This document shows positions 17,798 to 26,894 of a DNA stretch of 36,640 bases, in pieces. Location: contig CALLOA010000111.1 in the NCBI GenBank assembly GCA_938005265.1, forward strand, positions 1 through 36,640, read 5' to 3'. The translations under genes and the position numbers were made by a program. The DNA comes from an uncultured Granulosicoccaceae bacterium. Lineage in GTDB: Bacteria; Pseudomonadota; Gammaproteobacteria; Granulosicoccales; Granulosicoccaceae. The notes below the pieces were generated by a model that was not told where the DNA came from, did not search any database, and saw nothing but the letters and a program-made list of their open reading frames with translations. Every line of letters starts with the position of its first letter. The stretch's first letter is position 1.

Positions 17798-19057
17798 ATG
17801 ACAGCTATTAACCATAACCAGCACGATGTGCTCTGCGTTGAATCCGTTGACTGCAGGGAACTGGCAGATCAATTTGGTACCCCACTGTATGTCTACTCAA
17901 GGCAAGCCATAGAGTCTGCATGGTCTGATTTTGATAACGCCTTGCGGCTTTACCCGCATGGTTCACTTATCTGTTATGCAGTTAAGGCCAATTCCAATAT
18001 TGGTGTTCTCAGTGTACTGGCGAAATTGGGTTCGGGTTTTGACATAGTGTCAGCTGGTGAACTCAAGCGCGTGCTGGCAGCCGGTGGAGATGCCGGAAAA
18101 ACTGTCTTTTCGGGTGTTGGCAAGTTACATGACGAAATGGCGTTTGCTCTGGAGAAAAATATTCGTTGCTTTAATGTTGAGTCGTTGCCGGAGCTTACAC
18201 GGCTGGGTGAGGTGGCTGCAGCACATGGCGTCAAAGCGCCCGTTTCCCTGCGAATCAATCCGGATGTAGATGCTAAAACCCACCCCTATATTTCAACCGG
18301 GCTAAAGGAAAACAAATTCGGTATCGCCATGGATCGGGCGCACCAGGCCTACCAGCAGGCAGCGGAAAATCCACACCTGGAATTGCATGGCATAGATTGC
18401 CACATAGGTTCCCAGCTAACTGACATCGAGCCTTACCTGGATGCACTGGACCGTTTGCTGACTCTCGTTGATGAATTAGACAATAAGGGAATCACGCTTA
18501 AACATATGGATATCGGTGGTGGGCAGGGCATACGCTATAAGGATGAAAAACCCTTGGATGTGAGCGCCTGGGTTTCCGCCGTAACTTCCAGGTTGCAGGA
18601 ACATCGTTTGCAATTATTGGTAGAGCCAGGTCGGGTAATCGTTGGCAATGCCGGTGTTCTGCTGACTCGAATAGAGTATTTGAAAGAAACAACTGAGCGA
18701 AATTTCCTGGTCGTTGATGCCGCCATGAATGACCTGATCAGGCCTCCGCTATACGATGCCTGGCAGGAGATAGTCGAAGTGGAACGCAATGCAGCGGGTC
18801 GCAGCCCCGCAACCTATGATGTTGTCGGACCGGTTTGTGAATCTACAGACTTTCTTGGTAAAGATCGGTCATTAGCAGCGGCACAAGGTGATTTGCTGGC
18901 AGTAAAGTCCTGTGGTGCATACTGCTTTGTGATGAGTTCCAACTACAATACGCGCGCTCGTGCTGCTGAGATTATGGTTGACGGCAGTGACACGCATGTT
19001 GTGCGCAAACGTGAGTCCGTTGATGCTTTGCTTGAACTCGAATCAGTGGTGATCTAG
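17798..19057 (+). CDS. lysA: Diaminopimelate decarboxylase
   Basis: LysA decarboxylates meso-diaminopimelate to L-lysine with pyridoxal phosphate. The fold-type III decarboxylase features are present: the PLP lysine in CYAVKANSN (Lys63), GSGFDIVSAGEL, the HIGSQ motif in the barrel, DIGGG for phosphate binding, EPGR, and the active-site CESTDFLG near the C-terminus. At 419 residues it has the expected length. Its TAG overlaps the dapF GTG by one base, so lysA and dapF are translationally coupled: the two enzymes act sequentially at the end of the lysine pathway. lptM lies 58 bp upstream. Confidence 0.97.
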   Translation: MTAINHNQHDVLCVESVDCRELADQFGTPLYVYSRQAIESAWSDFDNALRLYPHGSLICYAVKANSNIGVLSVLAKLGSGFDIVSAGELKRVLAAGGDAGKTVFSGVGKLHDEMAFALEKNIRCFNVESLPELTRLGEVAAAHGVKAPVSLRINPDVDAKTHPYISTGLKENKFGIAMDRAHQAYQQAAENPHLELHGIDCHIGSQLTDIEPYLDALDRLLTLVDELDNKGITLKHMDIGGGQGIRYKDEKPLDVSAWVSAVTSRLQEHRLQLLVEPGRVIVGNAGVLLTRIEYLKETTERNFLVVDAAMNDLIRPPLYDAWQEIVEVERNAAGRSPATYDVVGPVCESTDFLGKDRSLAAAQGDLLAVKSCGAYCFVMSSNYNTRARAAEIMVDGSDTHVVRKRESVDALLELESVVI

Positions 19058-19965
19058 TGCGTATCGAATTCACAAAGATGCACGGCCTTGGCAATGACTT
19101 TATGGTTATTGACAACACGGCGGGGCTGTATGATTTACAGACTGATATCGTGCGAGCGTTGGCTGACAGGCACCACGGCGTTGGATTTGACCAAATGCTG
19201 GTCGTAGCCCGGCCCAGTGTGCAAGAAGCGGAATTTGATTACCGGATTTTTAACGCGGACGGCAGCGAGGTTGAACACTGTGGGAATGGCGCACGCTGCT
19301 TTGCAGCATTTGTACGTGAGAAAGGGCTCACCACCAACAAGCAAATACCGGTAAATACCAGCGCTGGTCTGATAAGTCTGGAGGTACTGGGTGATGGCCA
19401 GGTAAAAGTACTGATGGGTGTGCCCTCGTTCGTTGCCGAGAAAATCCCACTGGAACCCTCATTGGCAACCGCGCTTGATATTGGCGTATCACGTTACGTA
19501 CTGGCAATGGACGAAACGGCACCACCTCTCAGCGCTACGGAAAAGGCGAGCCTCGCAGGGCAAACAAAGCCATTGGAAAGCATAGAGTTTTGTGCTGTAG
19601 CGATCGGCAATCCACACATTGTGATACCAGTTAACAGTGTCGATGATGCACCCGTTAACACGCTTGGACCGTGGCTGGAGGTACACCCGATGTTCCCCAG
19701 GCGCGTAAATGTCGGTTTTTTGCAGGTGATTGACCGCCACAATCTGCGTTTGCGCGTATTCGAGCGTGGCGTTGGTGAAACCACAGCCTGTGGTTCCGGT
19801 GCTTGTGCTGCACTTGCGGCAGGCGCGCAAAACGGCTGGGCCGAATCCAGCGCAAAAATACGGCTAAACGGCGGTACTTTGACTCTTGAATGGCCCAGTA
19901 TTGCTCAAAACGTTGAAATGACCGGCCCATGCACTAAAGTCTTTGAAGGGCAAATTGAATTATGA
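19057..19965 (+). CDS. dapF: Diaminopimelate epimerase
   Basis: DapF converts LL- to meso-diaminopimelate, used for lysine and for peptidoglycan. It uses a two-cysteine mechanism; both are present, Cys75 in HCGNGARC and Cys245 in TTACGSGAC. The start is MRIEFTKMHGLGNDF, with GTG at 19057 overlapping lysA. At 302 residues it is about 28 longer than the E. coli enzyme. Most of the extra length seems to be a segment around residues 150-177 (between VLAMDETAPP and SIEFCAVAIGNPH). It is followed by the DUF484 gene and xerC, the same order as in many gammaproteobacteria. Confidence 0.97.
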   Translation: MRIEFTKMHGLGNDFMVIDNTAGLYDLQTDIVRALADRHHGVGFDQMLVVARPSVQEAEFDYRIFNADGSEVEHCGNGARCFAAFVREKGLTTNKQIPVNTSAGLISLEVLGDGQVKVLMGVPSFVAEKIPLEPSLATALDIGVSRYVLAMDETAPPLSATEKASLAGQTKPLESIEFCAVAIGNPHIVIPVNSVDDAPVNTLGPWLEVHPMFPRRVNVGFLQVIDRHNLRLRVFERGVGETTACGSGACAALAAGAQNGWAESSAKIRLNGGTLTLEWPSIAQNVEMTGPCTKVFEGQIEL

Positions 19966-19987
19966 CTGTGCAGGCGGGCAAGACAAC

Positions 19988-20680
19988 ATGCAAACGGATC
20001 AAAATAATAATCAAACTGGTGTTGATGAAACCAGTGTGGTTGAATTCCTGAAGGGTAACCCGGAATTCTTCAATCACAACTCGGACTTACTTCCGAAACT
20101 TCACATACCCCATGAAACCGGTGGGGCCATCTCTCTAATTGAAAAGCAGGTCAGCGTATTTCGCCACAAGTGTACCGCGCTCGAAGATAAACTCGGTGAG
20201 CTGATATTGGTCGCGCGTGAAAACGAACAGCTGCATCGTCGTTTACATGTGCTGATACAGGAAGTCGTGAGCGCCGATTCCATCGAAGAATTGATGTTGC
20301 TAACCAGTGACACACTGATCCAGAATTTTCGCGCGGACGATGCCAGATTTTTACTCATCGATAAAAAATCCGGTGAAAATCATGCAAAGCACCCTGAACG
20401 TTATCTGAGCTATGACGAACCGGCACTTTCTCATTTTGAAAAAAACTTTTCCAGTGGTGAAACCATTTGCTGCATTCCCACAGACGAGCAGAAACAATTT
20501 CTTTTTGGTGAACAGGCGAAGGTGGGATCGGTAGCCATAATCCCTCTGAAGCACAAACGGGACCTTGGACTCATCGTTCTGAGTAGCGTTGATGCACGCC
20601 GTTTCGGGTCCAATAAAGGCGTGATGTTTCTTACCGAACTGGGAGAAGTCCTGAGTCGTCGAATCGCAACACTCACCTGA
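19988..20680 (+). CDS. DUF484 family protein (GAF-like)
   Basis: This is the DUF484 protein found between dapF and xerC in many gammaproteobacteria; its function is not established. The conserved N-terminal block is VVEFLKGNPEFFNHNSDLLPKLHIPHETGGAISLIEKQVSVFR. A short coiled coil follows (about residues 60-95), then a GAF-like alpha/beta domain to the C-terminus (ADDARFLLID, SVAIIPLKHKRDLGLIVLSS). The open frame begins at 19943 inside dapF, but the ATG at 19988, 22 bp after the dapF stop, gives the expected N-terminus. It ends nine bases before xerC, which suggests co-expression. No signal peptide or membrane helix is seen. Confidence 0.9.
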   Translation: MQTDQNNNQTGVDETSVVEFLKGNPEFFNHNSDLLPKLHIPHETGGAISLIEKQVSVFRHKCTALEDKLGELILVARENEQLHRRLHVLIQEVVSADSIEELMLLTSDTLIQNFRADDARFLLIDKKSGENHAKHPERYLSYDEPALSHFEKNFSSGETICCIPTDEQKQFLFGEQAKVGSVAIIPLKHKRDLGLIVLSSVDARRFGSNKGVMFLTELGEVLSRRIATLT

Positions 20681-20689
20681 GGTTTTTGC

Positions 20690-21610
20690 ATGGCTGCTCG
20701 TTTTGAACCGGCTATCGCCGAATATTTGCAAGAGTTGCGTGTTAGCAAACGCTATTCACCACATACTCTCGCTAATTACCAACGTGATTTGAAATTGTTT
20801 GCGACTGCAGCGGAAGCACGCGGACTGTCCACGTGGGAAGAGGTTGATGGCAAGCTTATTCGCGCCATGGTTGCTGAACAACACATGGAAGGTGTGTCCG
20901 GGCGCAGTCTGGCCAGGCGTCTTTCGGCGTTACGTGGCTTGCTTAATTATTTGTTGAAGCTGGGTCTGGTGCAATCCAACCCGGCAGCTGATGTGTTGGC
21001 ACCGAAGGGTAAACGCAAGTTACCGACAACGCTGGATGCAGATGAGGTGAGTCGCTTGCTGAATGAAAACCTCAATGACCCGATGATTTGCCGTGATCTG
21101 GCTATGTTCGAGTTGATGTATTCCTCAGGCCTGCGTTTGTCCGAGCTGGTGAGTATTGATCTGGCCGATCTGGATCTCAGTGTCGGCCAGGTTCGCGTGA
21201 CCGGTAAAGGTGGTAAAACCCGGGATTTACCGGTAGGAAAGCATGCTATTCAGGCGATCAACAAGTGGCTGGTTTACCGGCGTTCTCTGCCAGGCTCCAA
21301 TGAAACAGCCGTATTTATCAGCACCAGAGGTAAACGAATAGCGCCAAGAACGGTACAAATGAGGTTGAAAAAACTGGCTGAGTCACAAGGCCTGACGCGT
21401 AATTGCTATCCCCATATGTTGCGTCACTCCTTTGCCAGCCATTTACTGGAATCCAGTGGCAATCTTCGCGCGGTACAGGAATTACTCGGGCACGCCGATA
21501 TCAGCACTACACAGATATACACTCACCTGGATTTCCAGCATTTGGCCAATGTCTATGACAAGGCTCACCCTCGTGCCGGTAAATCCGGCACTAACGACGC
21601 TGATTCCTGA
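20690..21610 (+). CDS. xerC: Tyrosine recombinase XerC
   Basis: XerC acts with XerD at dif to resolve chromosome dimers at division. The N-terminal SAM-like DNA-binding domain is clear (YLQELRVSKRYSPHTLANYQRDL). The catalytic set is complete: Arg149 in SSGLRLSEL, Lys173 in the beta-hairpin TGKGGK, His242 and Arg245 in HMLRH, His268 in LLGHADISTTQIYTH, and the nucleophile Tyr277. At 306 residues it is normal length. Position after dapF and DUF484 is the classic gammaproteobacterial xerC locus, supporting XerC over XerD or an integrase. GAGG precedes the ATG at suitable spacing. Confidence 0.95.
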   Translation: MAARFEPAIAEYLQELRVSKRYSPHTLANYQRDLKLFATAAEARGLSTWEEVDGKLIRAMVAEQHMEGVSGRSLARRLSALRGLLNYLLKLGLVQSNPAADVLAPKGKRKLPTTLDADEVSRLLNENLNDPMICRDLAMFELMYSSGLRLSELVSIDLADLDLSVGQVRVTGKGGKTRDLPVGKHAIQAINKWLVYRRSLPGSNETAVFISTRGKRIAPRTVQMRLKKLAESQGLTRNCYPHMLRHSFASHLLESSGNLRAVQELLGHADISTTQIYTHLDFQHLANVYDKAHPRAGKSGTNDADS

Positions 21611-21687
21611 CAGTTGGTTGTAATTGAAATGACTGAAGCAAGCAGGTGGGTGCTGCGCGCCGGTTTGTCTGAATGGCAATGGAATGG

Positions 21688-23313
21688 TCAGGTAATGTCA
21701 CGCGGCGACAATTCAAAAAAATCAAAGCCGCCGGCAGCTCTCTTCCTGGATTTAATAAGCCAGTCGGTGGTTTCACCCAAATGGTGCATGCGCACGGATC
21801 CTGATTCCTGAAACGAATGTGGCGGGGCGATCAACGCGCGGCCGCGCAGTGCTGCTCTGCCATTTGTCTCTACATTCGTGTTGTCCTGAGAGTCTTCACA
21901 AAGTAAACACTCCAGTTTTGAACCACGTGTATTGCTGGTTGTCCCTTCTACCAGAACCGCGGATGCCCTTTCTGCTAATAATTCAACTCCGCACAGCAGT
22001 ACATCGTCCTGTTCATAGCTAATCCAGACGACTGTGCCGATCGTGACTTTGTGGTTACCATCCAGTTGTACATCCGTGTTGGCACTATCGGCTGAAAGCG
22101 CAGAATCAATTTGTTGTTCAACCACTGACACTAGCTCACCGACCTGAACCTCGCTGGAGCGCCCGCCGGCCCATTGCAGACACATACCGTTGTCACTTCT
22201 ATTGATAACATGCCATTGTTCGACGGATAGCTGCATCAGTGGAAAATTATTACTACCCTGTCTGGGTTTTTCATGGACTAGCAAGGCATGAATTTCCTTT
22301 AGTCCGGCTTTTGCTTCGACGCTCTGTTTGCAAATCATCCTCTGGTGTTGTCTGGCCGTGGCCTCAAGCAGCTGCAGCTTCAGGTTACGCAGGGTATTGC
22401 GCCTGAGCACACTGGATTCCATTTCCCACGCCAGAGAATCGGGTGCCAGCTTTTCAGCACGGTTAATCTGCACCATGATTTCACCGAGGTTGAAGGCTCG
22501 CAAGTATTTTCGCGCTTCAGGAGCGTACTGGTGGCTATGCTGGGCCGGTGTGTCCTGTTCGATGTGTACTGCCAGCCATTTTTCATGCTGAGGATACTTT
22601 GGTTTCGGCAGGGTCAACTCCACCTGTTCGCTGATGGATTCCAGAAAATCACTGAGCAAAGGGATCTGGCGCCGCCTGTGGGTTTGCAGTGCTGCCAGCG
22701 ACATCATTTGCACATGCACATAGGCCTGACGAATAGTCCATGTTTCGATACCTTCGCCATAAGGGTTGTCGATTTCAATGGGCAGGTTGTGAAGATTTGA
22801 CTCTTCAGCCATGTGGTAGAGCGTGTTGGCGTCCTGTAACAGGCCTTCCGGCACCGGTGCATAGACCAGGCTGTTATGGAAGATGGTTTTGCCCAAGACA
22901 CGCAGAGCACGGAATATCGAAACCGAGCGCAAACCGGTTTGCCCACCCAACAGCGACGAATAGGTATCGTGAACGACAATTTTCCAGGCGTAGGCAAGCT
23001 CCCGAAGTAGCCCTGAGGCCAGATGATGAGCGTTCAGTGGTTTACGTGGCAATGGCATCGGTTGCTCAAAATACAGAGCGGCCAATTCATCCAGCACCTG
23101 GTCGACTGCAGGTTCGAGCAGTTTCAACACGTCGACTCGATTTCGATTGTTGTTTTCCAGCCTGTTACTGTGCCGCAGGCCGCGGTACAACGCGCGCTGG
23201 TTCTCCCCACTGGTCAGTGGTTTGATTTCCTGCAGCCAGCGCCGAACCCCCTCAGGTGAGGTGGGGAAACTATCGTTGGCCGGAGCCTTGCGGTTGGGTA
23301 TTACCAGAGGCAT
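21688..23313 (-). CDS. Conserved hypothetical protein with PilZ-like C-terminus
   Basis: I do not recognise a named gene. The 541-residue soluble protein has no signal peptide or membrane helix. The N-terminal two thirds are mostly helical (LLEPAVDQVLDELAALYFEQ, LLRELAYAWKIVVHDTYSSLL, VHVQMMSLAALQTHRRRQIPLL). The C-terminal third looks like a beta-barrel of the PilZ type: RQHQR gives an RxxxR pattern, NRSDNG fits [DN]xSxxG about 45 residues later, and GTVVWISYEQDDVLLCGVEL resembles the closing PilZ strands. Binding of cyclic di-GMP is therefore possible but inferred, because the spacing between the two motifs is longer than in standard PilZ domains. It is convergent with xerC (77-bp gap) and divergent from hslV, so it stands alone. 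Confidence 0.75.
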   Translation of the reverse strand: MPLVIPNRKAPANDSFPTSPEGVRRWLQEIKPLTSGENQRALYRGLRHSNRLENNNRNRVDVLKLLEPAVDQVLDELAALYFEQPMPLPRKPLNAHHLASGLLRELAYAWKIVVHDTYSSLLGGQTGLRSVSIFRALRVLGKTIFHNSLVYAPVPEGLLQDANTLYHMAEESNLHNLPIEIDNPYGEGIETWTIRQAYVHVQMMSLAALQTHRRRQIPLLSDFLESISEQVELTLPKPKYPQHEKWLAVHIEQDTPAQHSHQYAPEARKYLRAFNLGEIMVQINRAEKLAPDSLAWEMESSVLRRNTLRNLKLQLLEATARQHQRMICKQSVEAKAGLKEIHALLVHEKPRQGSNNFPLMQLSVEQWHVINRSDNGMCLQWAGGRSSEVQVGELVSVVEQQIDSALSADSANTDVQLDGNHKVTIGTVVWISYEQDDVLLCGVELLAERASAVLVEGTTSNTRGSKLECLLCEDSQDNTNVETNGRAALRGRALIAPPHSFQESGSVRMHHLGETTDWLIKSRKRAAGGFDFFELSPRDIT

Positions 23314-23756
23314 GGGCAGATTTTAAACAATCTCTTGTAATAACAGGGGTGCGCGATGGGCAAAAACACAATTGTCATTTCAGCATCCTGCAACAATCGG
23401 CCTTTTAAGGTGTGCATTATCGGGCAAAGGGGTCTCGACTGACCCGATAAATTGTAAAGACGAAGTCACAATGCAACTTAATATCTGCGGACTGTGATGC
23501 AATCGATAGATACTTTCAAATGGTTTTATCTAACACTTGAGGCTTGATTATCCCGTCGTGCCTGACCTGTTGTAACCATGGAAACTTATACTACGTAAGC
23601 GCCTGTTCTGCAAACAAAGTCATGTATGGGTTTGTGGTGTAATCGCCACGATGCCAGCGCAGCTTTTCGGTTAAAATTTGGTTTTGGCAGGAATCAGTAT
23701 TGGAACCTGTCACCTGGGCATTTCACTCACTTTGTAAAAAATATACGGAGCCGGCT
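23314..23756. other. Upstream region of hslVU, no gene seen
   Basis: No supported coding sequence lies between the divergent PilZ-like gene and hslV. The region contains a hairpin, annotated separately, a 10-bp palindrome CCTTTTAAGG (23401-23410), and a -10-like TATACT at 23587-23592 without a good -35. I could not find a convincing heat-shock sigma-32 promoter (CTTGAAA and CCCCATNT pattern). A frame open through 23700 belongs to the hslV reading frame upstream of its true start. Confidence 0.5.
23417..23450. other. Hairpin in the hslV upstream region
   Basis: TTATCGGG (23417-23424) is complementary to CCCGATAA (23443-23450), closing an 18-base loop. The role is unknown: it could be an operator or an RNA structure. 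Confidence 0.35.
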
Positions 23757-24305
23757 GTGCAACAGTATCGCGGAACCACCATTGTTTCCTGCCGCCGCGG
23801 CAACGAGGTTGTCATTGGCGGTGATGGTCAAGTGACGTTGGGTAATGCCATTATGAAAGGCAATGCGCGTAAGGTGCGCCGTTTGTATCACGATAAGGTA
23901 CTGGCAGGCTTTGCCGGTGGTACGGCTGATGCCTTCACCTTATTTGAACGATTTGAAGGCAAACTTGAAACCCATAGCGGTAATCTGACGCGGGCTGCTG
24001 TGGAGCTGGCCAAAGACTGGCGCACCGACAGAATGTTGCGGCGACTGGAAGCCCTGCTTGCTGTTGCGGATGAAACAGCTTCATTGGTGATTTCAGGGAA
24101 TGGGGATGTCATTGAGCCGGAAGAAGGTTTGATCGCTATCGGCTCGGGCGGCGATTTTGCCAAAGCAGCAGCGCTTGCCATGCTGAAACATACCGAACTG
24201 GGTGCGCGTGAGGTTGTTCAGCAGAGTCTCTCCATTGCTTCATCAATTTGTATCTATACCAATGAAAACCTGACGATAGAATCCCTTGGTGGTGAAACAT
24301 CGTAG
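23757..24305 (+). CDS. hslV: ATP-dependent protease subunit HslV
   Basis: HslV (ClpQ) is the threonine-protease core of the HslVU complex, which degrades misfolded and regulatory proteins. The best start is GTG at 23757, with CGGAG six bases upstream, although the frame is open from 23700. It gives a short propeptide MQQYRG, removed to expose the catalytic Thr7 in [10 protein letters not shown]. Family blocks follow: [49 protein letters not shown] and [14 protein letters not shown]. Total length is 182 residues. hslU follows after 57 bp, as usual. Confidence 0.96.
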   Translation: MQQYRGTTIVSCRRGNEVVIGGDGQVTLGNAIMKGNARKVRRLYHDKVLAGFAGGTADAFTLFERFEGKLETHSGNLTRAAVELAKDWRTDRMLRRLEALLAVADETASLVISGNGDVIEPEEGLIAIGSGGDFAKAAALAMLKHTELGAREVVQQSLSIASSICIYTNENLTIESLGGETS

Positions 24306-24362
24306 TACAGGTAAATGCCTGCCAGTTTATAAACACTATGAAAAACAGAGATTTCCATCATC

Positions 24363-25706
24363 ATGTCTGAGATGACACCCCGTGAAATTGTTCAGGAGCT
24401 GGACAAACACATCATAGGTCAGAGCACGGCTAAGCGTGCTGTTGCAATAGCTTTGCGAAATCGTTGGCGACGTAGCCAGGTGAATGAAGATCTACGCAAT
24501 GAGATTACGCCGAAGAACATTCTGATGATCGGTCCTACCGGTGTAGGTAAAACCGAGATAGCGCGGCGTTTGGCGAAACTGGCAAATGCGCCTTTTATAA
24601 AAGTAGAGGCGACCAAATTTACTGAAGTAGGTTATGTGGGCCGTGATGTCGATTCAATCATTCGTGATCTGGCTGATGTTGCAATGAAAGAAACCCGCGA
24701 ACGGGAAAAAGACAAAGTAAAAAACCGCGCTGAAGATGCCGCCGAAGAAAGAGTGCTGGATGCTCTGTTGCCACCTGCTCGAGGCAGTGCCGGTTTTGTT
24801 AATACGTCCAATAATGAAGAGGAAAGTACTACGCGGCAGAAGTTTCGCAAGAAACTGCGAGAAGGCGATCTGGACGACAAGGAAGTTGAAATAGAGGTCA
24901 GTACGGCATCCATGGGTGTTGAAATCATGGCCCCGCCGGGCATGGAAGAAATGTCTCAACAACTGCAAGGAATGTTTCAGAATCTGGGTAATGCGCGAAC
25001 CAATGCCCGCAAGTTACCGGTCAAGGAGGCCATGAAGCTTTTAACGGACGAGGAAGCTCTGAAGCTAATCAATGAAGATGACCTTAAAATAATGGCGCTG
25101 GAAAACATCGAGCAGAATGGCATCGTATTTATTGACGAAATAGACAAGGTCGCTAAAGGAACCGAACGTGGTTCCAGCAGTGGTGAGGTATCGCGCGAGG
25201 GTGTGCAGCGTGACTTGTTGCCACTGGTTGAAGGTTCGACAGTGTCAACCAAGTTCGGCATGATAAAGACTGACCATATTCTGTTTATTGCCTCGGGTGC
25301 ATTCCACCTCTCTAAGCCATCAGACCTGATCCCTGAATTGCAAGGCCGCTTGCCAATACGTGTTGAACTTGAAGCGCTTACCACAGAGGATTTTGTAAGA
25401 ATACTAAGGGAGCCTGATTTTTCATTAAGTGAACAATGCAGTGCTTTGCTTGCAACAGAAAATGTTTCTCTGGAATTTACAGATGATGGTTTGCGCCGTG
25501 TTGCCGAAGTAGCATTTCAGGTTAACGACAACACTGAAAACATCGGAGCCAGACGATTGCATACGGTGATGGAGAGGATGCTGGAAAGCGCTTCTTTTGA
25601 TGCACCGGATCTGGGTGGATCCGCGATACGCGTTGATGCGGCTTATGTTGATGATAACCTCGGCGGCCTTGTCCAGAACGTTGATCTGAGTCGATACATT
25701 CTTTAA
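24363..25706 (+). CDS. hslU: HslU, ATPase subunit of HslVU protease
   Basis: HslU (ClpY) is the AAA+ unfoldase that feeds substrates into HslV. Walker A GPTGVGKT is at residues 57-64, Walker B is [11 protein letters not shown], and the intermediate I-domain is the charged helical segment around residues 110-240. The C-terminus ends DLSRYIL, the tail that docks into HslV pockets and activates it. At 447 residues it is normal length. The start [20 protein letters not shown] is the usual family beginning. The short gap from hslV indicates one operon, which may continue into DUF971. Confidence 0.97.
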   Translation: MSEMTPREIVQELDKHIIGQSTAKRAVAIALRNRWRRSQVNEDLRNEITPKNILMIGPTGVGKTEIARRLAKLANAPFIKVEATKFTEVGYVGRDVDSIIRDLADVAMKETREREKDKVKNRAEDAAEERVLDALLPPARGSAGFVNTSNNEEESTTRQKFRKKLREGDLDDKEVEIEVSTASMGVEIMAPPGMEEMSQQLQGMFQNLGNARTNARKLPVKEAMKLLTDEEALKLINEDDLKIMALENIEQNGIVFIDEIDKVAKGTERGSSSGEVSREGVQRDLLPLVEGSTVSTKFGMIKTDHILFIASGAFHLSKPSDLIPELQGRLPIRVELEALTTEDFVRILREPDFSLSEQCSALLATENVSLEFTDDGLRRVAEVAFQVNDNTENIGARRLHTVMERMLESASFDAPDLGGSAIRVDAAYVDDNLGGLVQNVDLSRYIL

Positions 25707-25730
25707 CTATAACCTAACGGATTTCCTGCA

Positions 25731-26105
25731 ATGACCGCTGTGCGTCCTGTCGAGATAAAACTGCACCAGAAAAGCCGTGTCCTGGAACTACATTTTCAGG
25801 ATGGTTTTGAATGCAATCTGACTTGCGAATACTTAAGAGTGTATTCACCTTCCGCGGAAGTCAAAGGGCATGGTCCGGGTCAGGAGGTTCTGCAAACAGG
25901 TAAGGAGAAGGTCAATATTACCGAGATGACGCCGCAGGGAAACTATGCACTCAAATTGCATTTCGACGACGGGCACGACACAGGGCTTTACTCCTGGGAT
26001 TATTTATATGAGCTGGGTCGCTACTATGAAGATAACTGGAAGAAGTATCTGGAGCGATTAGCAGCTGCAGGCCATGAACGTGCTGACGGCCCTGCCAAGG
26101 ATTAA
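25731..26105 (+). CDS. DUF971 family protein
   Basis: The 124-residue protein is a stand-alone DUF971 (gamma-butyrobetaine-hydroxylase-like N-terminal) domain. Family blocks seen are LELHFQDGFECNLTCEYLRVYSPSAEV, NITEMTPQGNYALKLHFDDGHDTGLYSWDYLYELG, and a C-terminal helix NWKKYLERLAA. In some proteobacteria this domain is fused to iron-sulfur or hydroxylase proteins, but the free form has no agreed function. It lies 24 bp after hslU and 18 bp before ubiE; the hslVU-DUF971 order is conserved in related bacteria. Confidence 0.9.
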   Translation: MTAVRPVEIKLHQKSRVLELHFQDGFECNLTCEYLRVYSPSAEVKGHGPGQEVLQTGKEKVNITEMTPQGNYALKLHFDDGHDTGLYSWDYLYELGRYYEDNWKKYLERLAAAGHERADGPAKD

Positions 26106-26123
26106 AGAAACTTAGGTAACCTT

Positions 26124-26879
26124 ATGAATACAGGTGGCGAAGATAAAACGCATTTTGGTTACGAACAGGTTGATGTAACTGAAAAAGTAAACCGTGTTGG
26201 TGAAGTGTTCAGTTCGGTAGCTTCACGTTATGATGTTATGAACGATGCCATGTCGTTCGGCATTCATCGCGTCTGGAAGCAATTCACGATAGAACAGACC
26301 AGCGCCCGGCCGGGCCAATCTGTTCTTGATCTGGCTGGTGGCACTGGAGACCTGGCTATAAAATTATCTAAGCGTGTGGGCCCTAAAGGGCGAGTAGTGT
26401 TAGCAGATATTAATGCTGCAATGCTCAACCAGGGCCGTGATCGTCTAACGGACATGGGAATCGTTGATAACGTAACTTATGCTCAGGTAAACGCTGAAAC
26501 CCTACCTTTTGCTGAAGATTCTTTTGATTGCATAACCATAGCGTTTGGTTTGCGCAATGTTACAGACAAACAAAAAGCCCTTGAATCCATGTACCGGGTT
26601 TTAAAGCCGGGAGGGCGCGCGCTGGTACTTGAGTTTTCCAAACCGGTATTACCATTACTGGCCAAAGCTTATGACGCTTATTCATTTACTGCGTTACCTT
26701 TGATGGGCAAATTGATAGCAAATGATGCTGACAGTTATCGTTACCTGGCGGAATCCATACGCATGCACCCGGATCAGGAAACCCTTAAGGGTATGATGCA
26801 GCAAGCCGGGTTTGATGATGTCGGTTTCCATAACATGACAGGTGGAATCGTAGCCTTGCACAAAGCTTTTAAGTATTAG
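26124..26879 (+). CDS. ubiE: Ubiquinone/menaquinone C-methyltransferase UbiE
   Basis: UbiE uses S-adenosylmethionine to C-methylate the ring in ubiquinone (and, where present, menaquinone) synthesis. The class I methyltransferase motif [12 protein letters not shown] is at residues 67-78, preceded by the family block [28 protein letters not shown]. Later blocks are [34 protein letters not shown] and the C-terminal [14 protein letters not shown]. At 251 residues the length equals E. coli UbiE. It starts the ubiE-ubiJ-ubiB set, with ubiJ 15 bp downstream. Confidence 0.97.
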   Translation: MNTGGEDKTHFGYEQVDVTEKVNRVGEVFSSVASRYDVMNDAMSFGIHRVWKQFTIEQTSARPGQSVLDLAGGTGDLAIKLSKRVGPKGRVVLADINAAMLNQGRDRLTDMGIVDNVTYAQVNAETLPFAEDSFDCITIAFGLRNVTDKQKALESMYRVLKPGGRALVLEFSKPVLPLLAKAYDAYSFTALPLMGKLIANDADSYRYLAESIRMHPDQETLKGMMQQAGFDDVGFHNMTGGIVALHKAFKY

Positions 26880-26894
26880 GAGGGTTGGACGGAT

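Noticed and set aside
20829..20836. CCACGTGG core inside xerC as a fourth parS
   Set aside because: Only the central eight bases match; the outer bases on both sides do not form the required dyad. The same applies to the core at 30641-30648 in uvrD.
23530..23560. CTTGAGG followed by CCCGTC as a heat-shock promoter for hslVU
   Set aside because: Spacing is about nine bases instead of 13-15 and the -10 part matches poorly.
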